Positions 8,941 to 18,430 of a stretch of DNA of 56,378 bases are shown here, piece after piece (positions within the stretch are counted from its first letter, which is position 1; every line of letters begins with the position of its first letter). Position numbers and translations under genes: made by a program. Below the pieces are notes generated by a model, which saw nothing but the letters and a program-made list of their open reading frames with translations, searched no databases and had not been told where the DNA came from. The stretch is taken from positions 1 through 56,378 of the forward strand of contig RDZP01000004.1 of NCBI GenBank assembly GCA_004294005.1. The letters run 5' to 3'. Origin of the DNA: Cytophagia bacterium. GTDB lineage: Bacteria; Bacteroidota; Bacteroidia; Cytophagales; Microscillaceae.

Positions 8941-9237
8941 ATGTATAAAAGAAAAATATTTATCCAATTATTATTGTCTTTTTGGCTTGCAAATATAATT
9001 ATAATTGTTTATTTTTGCAATTATTCTTTTATTTATCCACCAAAAAATTGGCACGAAAAGAAACAAATAGCCAATGTTTTATTATTGACAGATTATTGTT
9101 TGAGTACAGAATCAAGGCATACAAGGCATTTTTTGATGCCTGATTATTTTGCACCTTTTCAAGATTTTCCATCTTATTTGGAGCATTTTCCGTCCTCATC
9201 ATTTTTTCCTGTAGTCATTCATCAAAAAAGAAAATAA
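8941..9237 (+). CDS. Small membrane-anchored hypothetical protein
   Basis: 98 aa. Residues 5-27 are one hydrophobic segment (signal anchor or uncleaved signal), followed by about 70 residues rich in His, Phe and Pro, with Cys53. I do not recognise the family. It is divergent from the TonB receptor with only 110 bp between starts, so shared regulation, for example by metal, is plausible but unproven. A caveat is that a consensus promoter (8987-9017) lies inside the reading frame; if transcription starts there, the first 25-30 codons are not translated and the gene model would need a later start or is spurious. Confidence is therefore moderate. Confidence 0.45.
   Translation: MYKRKIFIQLLLSFWLANIIIIVYFCNYSFIYPPKNWHEKKQIANVLLLTDYCLSTESRHTRHFLMPDYFAPFQDFPSYLEHFPSSSFFPVVIHQKRK
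8987..9017 (+). promoter_or_regulatory. Consensus promoter inside small ORF
   Basis: TTG (8987-8989), exactly 20 nt, then TATTTTTG (9010-9017). It lies within the first third of the small ORF at 8941-9237. In such AT-rich DNA a chance match is possible, especially because the sequence also encodes a hydrophobic segment. Confidence 0.35.
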
Positions 9238-9368
9238 AAAATGGCAAAATTTTAGTTATGTTATTATAAAAACAATAAAATCAACTTTTACCAATATATT
9301 TTTTGTTATCAATATCAAAAATTTGATAGTATAAAATAAAAATAAAAAACTTGGGCACAATCAAAAAA

Positions 9369-11951
9369 ATGAACAAAAACAGAATTCAATCAAAACTTAA
9401 CTATTTTATGGTCATTTCGGTAGTTTTTACAACTATTGGACTTGTATTTGGTTTATTTTCATGGTTTAATGCATTAGATAGTGTACCTTATTTATTATTG
9501 ATTGTGATAGGTGTTGCTAATTTTTTGATACAATATATTTTATGGCAGACAATGGTAAGATTTGTTGATGAACCTCTCCATCAACTTACTCAAATTACAC
9601 AATCATTGATAGAAGGTGATTTAGATGTGCAAATTAATACAAATTTAGAGTTTGAAATAGGAACTATTACACAAAATACATTGGTATTGGCAGATAGTAT
9701 CAAAAAAGCAAGGGATTTTAGTCAAAAAATAGGAAAAGGAGATTATGAAACTGAAGATTTAGCCTCTGATGAAATTTTGATTGATAATAAAAATACGTTG
9801 TTTGGTTCATTACAAAAAATGAAAGATCAACTCAAAATATTGGCAGATGAAGAAGGGAAAGCGAATTGGATAACGACAGGGCTGGCTAATTTTGCTGAGA
9901 TTTTGAGGTCAGATGATACTGATTTATCCCACTTATCCCAAAAAATTGTCAATGGACTTGTAGAATACACAGAGGCGAGCAATGGAGGAGTATATGTATT
10001 AAATAAAGATAAAGAAGACGAACAATTTTTGGAATTGGTTGCTTCGTATGCTTATCAACAAGATAATAAATATCATCAAAAAATTATTATCAAAGATAAT
10101 TTTGGTGAAGGATTAGTAGGACAAACTTTTTTAGAAAAAATGACTTTACATCTCACTAATGTTCCAAGTGATTATGTAAAAATTAATTCAGGATTAGGAC
10201 AAGCAATTCCTAATACAATCTTGATTGTCCCTTTGCAACTCAATGGAAAAACGGAAGGTGTAATTGAATTGACAGCATTTCAGTCTTTCGAACCTTATCA
10301 AGTTACATTTGTAGAAAAAATTTCTGAGAATATTGCCTCTGCTATTTTATCTATCAAAGTAAATGAACACACTAAAAAATTGTTGCAAGAATCACAAGAA
10401 TTGACGCAAAAACTACAAGTACAAGAAGAGGAAATGCGACAGAATTTTGAAGAATTGAGAGCAACACAAGAGATGGTCGAAAGAAAAAATAGTCTAATTG
10501 AAAGCCAAAAAGCAGCGATTGAAAAAGCCCTTTCAGAACAAACCGAAAAATCTGAATTATTATTGGTGCAAGAAAAACAAATGCAACAAAATATGGAAAT
10601 TTTGGTAGCAACACAAGAGCAAATGATGATAGCACAAATGGAACTCGATGGACAACTTAACGCCATCAATTCGAGTACGATTGCTAAAATAGAATTTGAT
10701 TTGAATGGTGTTATTATTGCTGCCAATGATAGCTTTTGTGAAATGGTGAAATGTGAAATTAATCAATTAAAAGGCTTAGAACATCAAAGATTTTTGGATA
10801 AGAAAAATTTTAATGAAGAAGATTATCAAAAATTTTGGAACAAACTCAGAAATGGAAAACCACAATACGGAGAATATTGTTTTGCAGATTGGGAAGGTAG
10901 TCAATTTTGGATAAATGCCATTTTTTCGCCTGTTTTTGATACAAATAATAAAGTTTCGAAAGTGATTTCTTTGGCTTTTGATATTACACAAAACAAAAAA
11001 TTATTACAAGAAACACAAACACAAGCAGCTATACTAAAAGAACAAGAGCAAGAACTGAGGTTAAATATGTCTAACCTTGAAACTGCACAAGAAGAAATTA
11101 ATGCAAAAAACCAAGCAATTATCCACATAAAAGAAGAAGAAGCATTAACACTGCAAAATAAAAACAAAGAAATTGAAACTAAAAATCAGATGATTACATC
11201 AAGCATCAACTATGCTCAAAATATTCAAAGAGCAATTTTGCCTGCTGATGACAAAATAAGAGAAACAATACAAGATTATTTTGTGGTTTATTTACCAAAA
11301 GATATAGTTTCAGGTGATTTTTATTGGTTTAGTAAAATAGAAAACAAAGCGTTTTTTGCTGTCGTAGATTGTACAGGTCATGGCGTACCGGGTGCTTTTA
11401 TGTCTATTATTGGTAATACTTTACTGAATGAAATTGTGAATGTGCAACAAGTTTTTGAGCCGTATAAAATATTAGAATTGTTACATTTAGGTGTAAGAAG
11501 CAAATTAAGACAAGGAGAAACTACCAATCAAGATGGAATGGATGTGGTTTTGTGTAGAATAGATAATATTTTGACAGACAAAATAAAAGTTACTTTTTCG
11601 GGTGCAAAACGTTCCTTGTATTATTATTCACAAAAAGAAAATGATTTGTTGGAATTGAAAGGAGATAGAAAATCAATTGGAGGCTGGCAAGGCGAGGAGT
11701 ACAGAAGTTTTCAACAAGAAGAAGTTGAATTACAAAGTGGAGATATGCTTTACCTTACAAGTGATGGGATGATGGATACTCCTAATTTACAACGTAAAAA
11801 ATATGGTATAAAAAGATTTAGAGAAGTTATTTTAGAAAATATTAGTAAGACAATGAAACAACAAAAATCAATTGTACTCACTGAAATTATTGAACATCAA
11901 CAAGGTTCTGAACAACGTGATGATATTACGGTTATGGGTGTAAAAATTTAA
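9369..11951 (+). CDS. Membrane HAMP-GAF-PAS-SpoIIE serine phosphatase
   Basis: 860 aa. Start 9369 (ATG) is preferred to a TTG 18 nt earlier. Order: two membrane helices (about 12-60), HAMP-like segment (60-115), GAF domain (about 168-331), coiled coil rich in Glu/Gln (335-430), PAS domain (about 431-545), second coiled coil, then a SpoIIE/PP2C phosphatase domain (about 630-860). The phosphatase metal-binding aspartates are visible in VSGDFYWF (D650) and VVDCTGHGVPGAFMS (D667), with DGMDV and DDITV downstream. Family members dephosphorylate Ser/Thr on anti-sigma-antagonist or SiaC-like proteins. The SiaB- and SiaC-like genes directly downstream make those the likely substrates. GAF and PAS suggest small-molecule or redox sensing; the signal is unknown. 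Confidence 0.88.
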   Translation: MNKNRIQSKLNYFMVISVVFTTIGLVFGLFSWFNALDSVPYLLLIVIGVANFLIQYILWQTMVRFVDEPLHQLTQITQSLIEGDLDVQINTNLEFEIGTITQNTLVLADSIKKARDFSQKIGKGDYETEDLASDEILIDNKNTLFGSLQKMKDQLKILADEEGKANWITTGLANFAEILRSDDTDLSHLSQKIVNGLVEYTEASNGGVYVLNKDKEDEQFLELVASYAYQQDNKYHQKIIIKDNFGEGLVGQTFLEKMTLHLTNVPSDYVKINSGLGQAIPNTILIVPLQLNGKTEGVIELTAFQSFEPYQVTFVEKISENIASAILSIKVNEHTKKLLQESQELTQKLQVQEEEMRQNFEELRATQEMVERKNSLIESQKAAIEKALSEQTEKSELLLVQEKQMQQNMEILVATQEQMMIAQMELDGQLNAINSSTIAKIEFDLNGVIIAANDSFCEMVKCEINQLKGLEHQRFLDKKNFNEEDYQKFWNKLRNGKPQYGEYCFADWEGSQFWINAIFSPVFDTNNKVSKVISLAFDITQNKKLLQETQTQAAILKEQEQELRLNMSNLETAQEEINAKNQAIIHIKEEEALTLQNKNKEIETKNQMITSSINYAQNIQRAILPADDKIRETIQDYFVVYLPKDIVSGDFYWFSKIENKAFFAVVDCTGHGVPGAFMSIIGNTLLNEIVNVQQVFEPYKILELLHLGVRSKLRQGETTNQDGMDVVLCRIDNILTDKIKVTFSGAKRSLYYYSQKENDLLELKGDRKSIGGWQGEEYRSFQQEEVELQSGDMLYLTSDGMMDTPNLQRKKYGIKRFREVILENISKTMKQQKSIVLTEIIEHQQGSEQRDDITVMGVKI

Positions 11952-12076
11952 TGCGTTTTTTTGTTAATATTAGTTGTGTATAGCAACTAATTAAAAGATA
12001 TTAAAGTAATAGGCATTAAAATTGAATAGTTTTTAGAAAAAATGAGATAATATTTTTTTTTTTCATAAATAATCTT

Positions 12077-12084
12077 TACTTTTG
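12077..12084 (+). promoter_or_regulatory. -7 element upstream of SiaB-like gene
   Basis: TACTTTTG matches the -7 consensus and lies 97 nt before the SiaB-like start. No TTG stands at the expected -33 position (the sequence there is a T-run), so this is a partial match. It would make the SiaB gene transcribed separately from the preceding phosphatase gene. Confidence 0.35.
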
Positions 12085-12180
12085 ATAGATTTTTAACATC
12101 CACTGGTAATTTGAAACAAAAAAACAAACCTTACTTAATAAAAAAGAATAAACCTTAAAATTCACAATCAGAAAAAATTT

Positions 12181-12747
12181 ATGACTACTAAAGAGTTTAA
12201 TTTTTTTGAGTATCATTCTCAAATTACCCAAGATAATATTATTTTATCTTATAAGGGACCGCTTACTGATGTGCTTTTGGCTGAATTTAGCCGCGATATT
12301 CGTTTGAAGTTACAACAAGAAAGCCCAAAAATTGGAAAAAAAGTATTTGCTATTTTTATGGAATTAGCACAAAATGTACTTTATTATTCAAAAGAAGTAA
12401 ATCATTTTGGTAATCAAGATAAAGTTGGTACTTTAGTAATTGTCCAAACTGATGATGCTTTTAAATTGATTACAGGTAATTTAGTTTATAAAGATGCAGT
12501 GTCAAGATTGGTAGAAAAATACAATACTATTAATGCTTTGGATAGAGAAGCTTTACGCGAATATAAACGTAAACTACGTAACGACCCACAAGGTGAGGAG
12601 AGCAAAGGAGCAGGTATTGGTTTGGTACAAGTTGCTTTGACAGCTGGTGGTCCTTTGGAAGTAAAAATCAAGGAATTGCCCGGTGAATTTGCTTTTTATG
12701 CATTATTCGTTTCTGTTCCTAAAAATGGAGTAGAAGAATCTGAATAA
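12181..12747 (+). CDS. SiaB-like GHKL protein kinase
   Basis: 188 aa, the length of the SiaB family (DUF6272). The N-box of a GHKL ATPase is visible in IFMELAQNVLYYS (E61, N65), and the ATP-lid glycine box in GAGIGLVQVAL (143-153). In Pseudomonas aeruginosa SiaB phosphorylates SiaC, opposing the phosphatase SiaA. Here it is followed 100 bp later by a SiaC-like gene and is bracketed by two SpoIIE phosphatase genes, so the same opposing-activity logic is expected. It is related in fold to anti-sigma kinases such as SpoIIAB. Residues look complete. The family call rests on motif pattern plus the very specific neighbourhood. Confidence 0.85.
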   Translation: MTTKEFNFFEYHSQITQDNIILSYKGPLTDVLLAEFSRDIRLKLQQESPKIGKKVFAIFMELAQNVLYYSKEVNHFGNQDKVGTLVIVQTDDAFKLITGNLVYKDAVSRLVEKYNTINALDREALREYKRKLRNDPQGEESKGAGIGLVQVALTAGGPLEVKIKELPGEFAFYALFVSVPKNGVEESE

Positions 12748-12847
12748 AACTTTATTGATTTTTGGTTACAAATGATAAAAAAGTCAATTATTATTATTAT
12801 TTTTGCAAATATTTTAAAAACATACATTTTATTTTTATTCTATTAGA

Positions 12848-13243
12848 ATGGAAAATCTCGAAATTAAAGGTGAAAGTGGCGTTTATTTCATTCCTGAAGT
12901 AAAATTAAACGCTTCTTCGGGCATCTGCGAAATATCAGGTGAATCTTACTTAGAAGACACTGATGAATTTTATAATAATTTAATTCAATGGCTCGAAAAT
13001 TATATCAAAGAAGTTAGAAAAGCAATTACTTTTAACTTTAAACTCACTTATTTTAATACAAGTTCTTCAAGAAGTATCTTGAATATTTTGCGTGTATTAA
13101 AAAAATATGAAGATGATAGCGGGCAAGTGGTCGTAAATTGGTATTATCCTGAAGATGATGATAGTATTGCAGAAGAAGCAGAAGACTATACAAAAGATAC
13201 AGGTCTTAAAATTAATATGTTTGCTTTTGAACCTGAAGACTAA
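12848..13243 (+). CDS. SiaC-like regulatory phosphoprotein (DUF1987), copy 1
   Basis: 131 aa, acidic, a single compact domain. The SiaC family signature is seen in KLTYFNTSSSRSIL and in VVNWYYPEDDDS. In P. aeruginosa SiaC is phosphorylated on a Thr in the NTS segment; the equivalent here is Thr71 (N70-T71-S72). The unphosphorylated form of the Pseudomonas protein activates the diguanylate cyclase SiaD; no such enzyme is in this window, so the output partner is unknown. A TATTTTTG -7-like element lies at 12798-12805. This copy has an extra Ser after the NTS motif, offering additional possible phosphosites. Confidence 0.85.
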   Translation: MENLEIKGESGVYFIPEVKLNASSGICEISGESYLEDTDEFYNNLIQWLENYIKEVRKAITFNFKLTYFNTSSSRSILNILRVLKKYEDDSGQVVVNWYYPEDDDSIAEEAEDYTKDTGLKINMFAFEPED

Positions 13244-13391
13244 TTTATTTTTTATTTTATTGTTGATAATTGGTGATGAATAGTTTTTTCGCTTACTACC
13301 TTTTGAAGTATTTGGTAGATTTGTATTTAATAATTTTTCATCATCAATGCAACAATCAAAAATAATAAAAACCATAAACAAAAATACCATT

Positions 13392-15407
13392 ATGCGTTGT
13401 TTTTTACTTTTTCTTTGTTTATTTTTTATTAATTTTTCCTTATTATTAGGGCAAACAAAACTGCCATTGCCCAAAAATGATATAGAAGATTTGAATCAAA
13501 GATTAAATAATGCAAAAACAGGTAAAGAAAGGGCTGATATTTTGAATAGTTTGGTTACTGTTTATTTTTCAAAAAGTTCAGGTGAAGCCAAAAAATTTGC
13601 TGAACAAGCACTTAAAGAAGCTGAAGCTGAAAACTATATAGAGGGTATTCAAAAATCTTGTAATTTTTTGGGTGATTTGTACCTTACACAAGGTGAATCA
13701 GAAATGGCAATTAATTATTTTACAAAAGCATTAAAAATAAAACAAAATTCAGGTGATGAGGCAGGAATTGCAGAAGGACACCACCGAATCGGAACCGCTT
13801 ATGTTGTAAAGGGTGATAATGAATTGGCAGTTGAATCTTTCCAAAAATCATTAGTAATAAGAGAAAAATTAAAAGATAAAAAAGGTATTACTAATACTTT
13901 GACAAATCTTGGTGTGGTTTATTATAAGGAAGGTAATTATAATGAGGCAATTAGATACCATAGACAAGCTTTAGAAATTGCAGATGCAATTTCTGAAAGT
14001 AAGCTAATTATGACGAATTTGTATCGATTGGGCGAGAATTTTTTTAAACTCAAAGATTATTATGAAGCAAAAAGAAGTTATGAACAACAAGAGTTTAAAG
14101 CAAAAAAAGAAAATAATAAAATAGAATTACAAAGGGCTTATTTAGGGCTTTCACAAGTGTCAGTGGCACAAGAAGATTACAAGAAAGCTTTTCAATATCA
14201 TCAAGAATACGTTAAATTAAAAGAATCTATTTTCAAAGACCAACAAACTGATACTGAAGATGTTATTAAAAGTACTGATGATATTATCAAAAAACAAACA
14301 CAAGAAAGAGAATTATTAGCAGCACAAAATCGTATTTCAGAACTACTTATATTGGTTTCTGCTATTTTTATTGTTTCTTCTATTATTTTAATAATATTTT
14401 TATACAGAAATAATAGACAAAAAGTAAAAATAAATCAATTATTAGGAGCAGAAAAATCTGGCTTTGAACAACAAAATATAATTTTAGAAGCACAAAAATC
14501 AGCTTTAGAACAACAAAAATTAGAAATTGAAAGAAAAAGTAAAGAATCAGAAGAAAGAAAAAATCAAATTGAAGCCCAAAACGAAGCCATCAACCGAAAA
14601 AACGAGGCTTTAGAAGCAACTTTTAAAGAAATTGAAAGAAAAAATAAAGATATTACCGCAAGTATCAACTATGCAAAAAGAATACAAGAATCTTTACTGC
14701 CTACTCAACAAAAAATGAACGAGGGGTTAAAAGATTATTTTGTATTGTTTAGACCACGTGATATTGTTTCAGGAGATTTGTATTGGTTTGCTTATAAACA
14801 TGGAAAAATTTTTATAGCCGTATTAGATTGTACAGGACATGGTGTACCAGGTGCTATTATGTCAATGTTAGGTGATTCTTATTTGAATCAAGTCATTAAT
14901 TTACAAGGAATCACAGATGCAGAATGGATTTTGAACGAATTACACCAAAGTATTGGTAGTGCCTTGAATCAAGAAGAAACAAAAAATCAAGATGGAATGG
15001 ACGTTGCTTTGTGTGTAATTGACCCTCGAAAAAATACAGTTGAATATGCAGGTGCAGCGAGACCACTTTTATTTGTTCAAGATGGAGAAATGAAATCTTA
15101 CGAATCGTGTAAACTACCTATTGGGGGATTTCAAAAAGATAGAGAAAGAGTTTTTCAAAAATATACTTTAAAAATAGACAAACCAACTTGTTTTTATATA
15201 TTTTCAGATGGATTTCAAGACCAGTTTGGTGGGCCAAAAGGGCGTAAATTTTCTAAACATCGTTTAGATGATTTACTATTAGAACATCATCATGAAACGA
15301 TGCAAGAACAAAGAAAAATATTAAACAAAACTTTGATTGATTGGATGGGTGAAAACAGACAAATGGATGATATTTTGGTCATAGGATTTAGGATGAATCC
15401 AAGCTAA
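13392..15407 (+). CDS. TPR-transmembrane-SpoIIE serine phosphatase (SiaA-like role)
   Basis: 671 aa. Start 13392 is chosen because MRCFLLFLCLFF opens a signal peptide ending near LLLGQ; an upstream ATG at 13347 adds only a polar leader. Order: periplasmic tetratricopeptide repeats (about 30-290, for example AINYFTKALKIKQ, AIRYHRQALEIAD), one membrane helix (about 317-338), Glu/Gln-rich coiled coil (345-430), SpoIIE PP2C phosphatase (about 440-671). Metal-binding residues appear in VSGDLYWFA (D462) and VLDCTGHGVPGAIMS (D479). The architecture suggests sensing in the periplasm through TPRs with phosphatase output in the cytoplasm. Flanked on both sides by SiaC-like genes, which are its probable substrates. 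Confidence 0.88.
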   Translation: MRCFLLFLCLFFINFSLLLGQTKLPLPKNDIEDLNQRLNNAKTGKERADILNSLVTVYFSKSSGEAKKFAEQALKEAEAENYIEGIQKSCNFLGDLYLTQGESEMAINYFTKALKIKQNSGDEAGIAEGHHRIGTAYVVKGDNELAVESFQKSLVIREKLKDKKGITNTLTNLGVVYYKEGNYNEAIRYHRQALEIADAISESKLIMTNLYRLGENFFKLKDYYEAKRSYEQQEFKAKKENNKIELQRAYLGLSQVSVAQEDYKKAFQYHQEYVKLKESIFKDQQTDTEDVIKSTDDIIKKQTQERELLAAQNRISELLILVSAIFIVSSIILIIFLYRNNRQKVKINQLLGAEKSGFEQQNIILEAQKSALEQQKLEIERKSKESEERKNQIEAQNEAINRKNEALEATFKEIERKNKDITASINYAKRIQESLLPTQQKMNEGLKDYFVLFRPRDIVSGDLYWFAYKHGKIFIAVLDCTGHGVPGAIMSMLGDSYLNQVINLQGITDAEWILNELHQSIGSALNQEETKNQDGMDVALCVIDPRKNTVEYAGAARPLLFVQDGEMKSYESCKLPIGGFQKDRERVFQKYTLKIDKPTCFYIFSDGFQDQFGGPKGRKFSKHRLDDLLLEHHHETMQEQRKILNKTLIDWMGENRQMDDILVIGFRMNPS

Positions 15408-15451
15408 AACACATTAAAAACAATAATCAAAAAAGAAATATATACAATAAA

Positions 15452-15841
15452 ATGGAAGACATAAGTATTAAAGAATCCCCTACTACACCCGAGGTTTATC
15501 TTAACTTCGAAAAAAGTGAGTTTGAAATAAAAGGTGTATCTATTCCTGAAGATACAGAAGAATTCTATGCCCCTATTTTAGAAGCAATAGAAACATATAT
15601 GAGAGATGAAAGACCTGAAAAAATACAGATGGCTTTTAAGTTGATTTATGTAAATACAAGTACATCTGCAGTGTTAGGTAAAATTATCAAAACCTTAGAA
15701 TCAGGTGATGATCCTAATTTGCAAATCAATATTCAATGGTATTATGAACAAGAAGATGAAGATATGAAAGATTTAGGAGAAGATTTTAATTCATTTTCAG
15801 ACATAAAATTTGAGATGATTCCTTGTGAAGAAATCATATAA
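15452..15841 (+). CDS. SiaC-like regulatory phosphoprotein (DUF1987), copy 2
   Basis: 129 aa, paralogue of the gene at 12848. Shared pattern: an N-terminal strand pair, IPEDTEEFY, then LIYVNTSTSAVLGK and IQWYYEQEDED. The predicted phosphosite is Thr69 in NTST. It lies 44 bp after the TPR-SpoIIE phosphatase gene, so the two are probably co-transcribed and matched. The two SiaC copies are clearly diverged outside the motif, suggesting separate partners instead of a recent duplication. Confidence 0.85.
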   Translation: MEDISIKESPTTPEVYLNFEKSEFEIKGVSIPEDTEEFYAPILEAIETYMRDERPEKIQMAFKLIYVNTSTSAVLGKIIKTLESGDDPNLQINIQWYYEQEDEDMKDLGEDFNSFSDIKFEMIPCEEII

Positions 15842-15974
15842 TTGTATTCAAACTAACGTTATTTTATAAGATAATCAAAAAAATAGTATTGAACTTTTCA
15901 TCAAAGGACTAAAAAACTTTGGTAAAGAGTTCAATGTTCAGTAAAAAACCTTCAATTCAATACTTAATTTTAAA

Positions 15975-16976
15975 ATGTCTATTATCACACTCATCAATCC
16001 TTACAATCAACAAAAATTAAATCTCAATAATCAAAACGAAGAAGTATTCTTAGAAGACCAAGAAAGTAATCAGTTTTTTAAAATAAAAGGTGCTTTTAGA
16101 TTTGTAAAAGATGATAATTATACTGAAAATTTTGGATTTCAATGGAATAAATTTACACAAACACAAGTAGATAAATTTTCTGAAAGCAATCAAAGTACAG
16201 AGCGTTTTTTGGCTGTAACACAGTGGGACAAAGAAAATTTAAAAGATAAAAATATATTAGAAGTAGGCTCAGGTGCAGGACGCTTTTCACAAGTAGTGTT
16301 AGCAAATACAGAGGCAAATTTGTATAGTGTTGATTATTCAAACGCAGTAGAAGCAAATTTTAAAAATAATGGGCATTATGGTGAGAGATTGCAATTGTTT
16401 CAAGCAAGTATTTATGAAATGCCTTTTGAAGCAAATAGTTTTGATAAAGTATTTTGCTTTGGTGTTCTACAACATACTCCTGACTTCAAAAAATCAGTAC
16501 AATCTTTGATAAATATGGCAAAACCTAATGCAGAAGTTATTGTTGATTTTTATCCTATCAAAGGTTGGTGGACAAAAATTCATGCAAAATATATTTTTAG
16601 ACCATTTACAAAAAAAATGAATCACGAAAAATTATTGAGGACAATTGAAAATAATGCAGGTTGGATGATAAAAGTTGCTCGTTTTTTTGATAAAATCGGT
16701 ATTGGAAAATTAACAAATCGTTTTATTCCTATTTGTGATATAAAAAATACATTGCCTTACCAACAACTCTCGAAACAAGAACTCAAAGAATGGGTTATTT
16801 TAGACACCTTTGATATGTTTTCACCTGAATATGACCAACCACAACGACTTGAAACTGTTAAAAAATGGTTTGAAGAAATGGAGATGGAAAATATAGAAGC
16901 AAAATTTGTGGAATATGGTAATGGTAATAGTATTGCAGTGGTAAAAGGTATAAAAAAATCAACTAAAATCAACTAA
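15975..16976 (+). CDS. SAM-dependent methyltransferase
   Basis: 333 aa. A short N-terminal region (about 1-85) of unknown fold precedes a class I methyltransferase domain: motif I ILEVGSGAGRFS (around 95-106), acidic post-I SVDYS, and a motif IV-like segment FDKVFCFGVLQHTPDF. The C-terminal 130 residues are family-specific, with WWTKIHAKYIFRPF. The substrate is not readable. It precedes the betaine-lipid genes on the same strand but is 173 bp away with its own spacing, so a functional link is only possible. The last codons lie in a short direct repeat (aaaatcaact twice). Confidence 0.7.
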   Translation: MSIITLINPYNQQKLNLNNQNEEVFLEDQESNQFFKIKGAFRFVKDDNYTENFGFQWNKFTQTQVDKFSESNQSTERFLAVTQWDKENLKDKNILEVGSGAGRFSQVVLANTEANLYSVDYSNAVEANFKNNGHYGERLQLFQASIYEMPFEANSFDKVFCFGVLQHTPDFKKSVQSLINMAKPNAEVIVDFYPIKGWWTKIHAKYIFRPFTKKMNHEKLLRTIENNAGWMIKVARFFDKIGIGKLTNRFIPICDIKNTLPYQQLSKQELKEWVILDTFDMFSPEYDQPQRLETVKKWFEEMEMENIEAKFVEYGNGNSIAVVKGIKKSTKIN

Positions 16977-17149
16977 AATCAAAGTATATTATTCTATCAA
17001 AATAAAAAAAATAGATAATATTTCATTCTATTTTATAGAAAAATCGCTTTATTTTGATTATGTTTGCAAAAAAATTAGCGTAATCAATCTAAAATAATTC
17101 TTTTTGATAGATAAATAATTGATTATCAACATAATAAATTTTAATATTT

Positions 17150-18310
17150 ATGTTTTCATTCAAACAATCACTTAATCAATTAAGGGATAAAATTTTTCAG
17201 AATATTCATAGCAACAACTTGATTTATAATACTTGTTGGGAAGACCCTCGTTGTGATAGGGAAATGTTACAATTCAAAAATGATAGTAAAGTTGTAATGA
17301 TTACGAGTGCAGGCTGTAACGCATTAGATTATCTTTTGGATAGTCCTGCTGCTATTCATACAATTGATGTCAATTCACGTCAAAATGCTCTTTTAGAACT
17401 AAAACTGGCTTTAATCAAAGATGCCAATTTTGATTCGCTTTGGAATATGTTTGGAGAAGGTCATTATGATAATGCTGTAGGTTTATATGCTGAAAAATTG
17501 AGGGATAATATGCCTGCTTATGCCCAACAATTTTGGGACAAAAATATCTTGTTTTTTAGAAAAAAATCTTTTTATTTTCAAGGTACATCAGGAACTTTTG
17601 CGTGGTGGTTTAATCAATATATAGATATTAGACCAAAATTACGAAAACTAATTACTAATCTTTTGGAAGCAAAAGATATGGATACACAAAGGCAGATTTA
17701 TCAAGAGATTGAACCAAAAATAATCACTACTTGGATAAATTGGTTTGTTAATCGTCATATTACAATGAGCTTGTTAGGGGTGCCAAGAGCACAAAGACAA
17801 CTTATTATTGATGAATATCCTGAAGAAAAAGTAGCAGGTTTTGTTCGTGACTGTTTGCGTAATGTTTTTATGGAATTGACAACATCTGATAATTATTTTT
17901 GGCGTTTGTACCTTACAGGAAAATATACACGTAGTTGCTCTCCTAATTATTTGGTAGAAGAGAATTATGATACATTACGTCAGAATGCTTCTCACATTCA
18001 TTTACATACTTCCACTATTAGTGAGTTTTTGAGGGCAAACCCTGATAAATACTCTCATTATATTTTACTTGACCATCAAGATTGGTTGGCTGCACACGAT
18101 ATAAATGCTTTGACAGAAGAATGGAATTTGATTTTGAAAAATAGTAAAAAAGGAACAAAAATTTTGATGCGTTCTGCTGCTTTCAAGTTAGATTTTCTAC
18201 CTGATTTTGTTCATTCTGCTATTCAATTTGATACTGAAATTACAGACAGAACGCATAAAATCGATAGAGTAGGTACTTATGCAAGTGCACACTTTGGAAC
18301 AGTAAAATAG
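17150..18310 (+). CDS. btaA: BtaA-like SAM:diacylglycerol aminocarboxypropyltransferase
   Basis: 386 aa, DUF3419 family, the usual BtaA length. The typical start is IYNTCWEDPRCDREML, followed by a SAM-binding-like segment VVMITSAGCNALDYLL and TIDVNSRQNALLELK. Later: FFRKKSFYFQGTSG, then YILLDHQDWLA and LMRSAAFKLDFLP. BtaA transfers the 3-amino-3-carboxypropyl group of SAM to diacylglycerol, the first step to the betaine lipid DGTS. The next gene is a BtaB-like N-methyltransferase, which strongly supports this assignment over a generic DUF3419 protein. A -7-like TATGTTTG lies at 17059-17066. A hairpin plus T-run follows at 18431-18471. Confidence 0.85.
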   Translation: MFSFKQSLNQLRDKIFQNIHSNNLIYNTCWEDPRCDREMLQFKNDSKVVMITSAGCNALDYLLDSPAAIHTIDVNSRQNALLELKLALIKDANFDSLWNMFGEGHYDNAVGLYAEKLRDNMPAYAQQFWDKNILFFRKKSFYFQGTSGTFAWWFNQYIDIRPKLRKLITNLLEAKDMDTQRQIYQEIEPKIITTWINWFVNRHITMSLLGVPRAQRQLIIDEYPEEKVAGFVRDCLRNVFMELTTSDNYFWRLYLTGKYTRSCSPNYLVEENYDTLRQNASHIHLHTSTISEFLRANPDKYSHYILLDHQDWLAAHDINALTEEWNLILKNSKKGTKILMRSAAFKLDFLPDFVHSAIQFDTEITDRTHKIDRVGTYASAHFGTVK

Positions 18311-18430
18311 TTTTTTTATTGAAATATTGTTATTGATGTTTAAAATAAATCATTTAACATAAAAATAATCACATAATCAATAAAATCATACATAAAAATT
18401 TTATAAAAAAGAATTTTTACAAAAAAATCA

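Noticed and set aside
10298-10726. 142-codon Ser/Cys-rich frame antisense to the HAMP-GAF-PAS phosphatase gene
   Set aside because: Composition (Cys, Ser, Phe repeats) mirrors the Gln/Glu coiled coil on the other strand; no promoter or start context.
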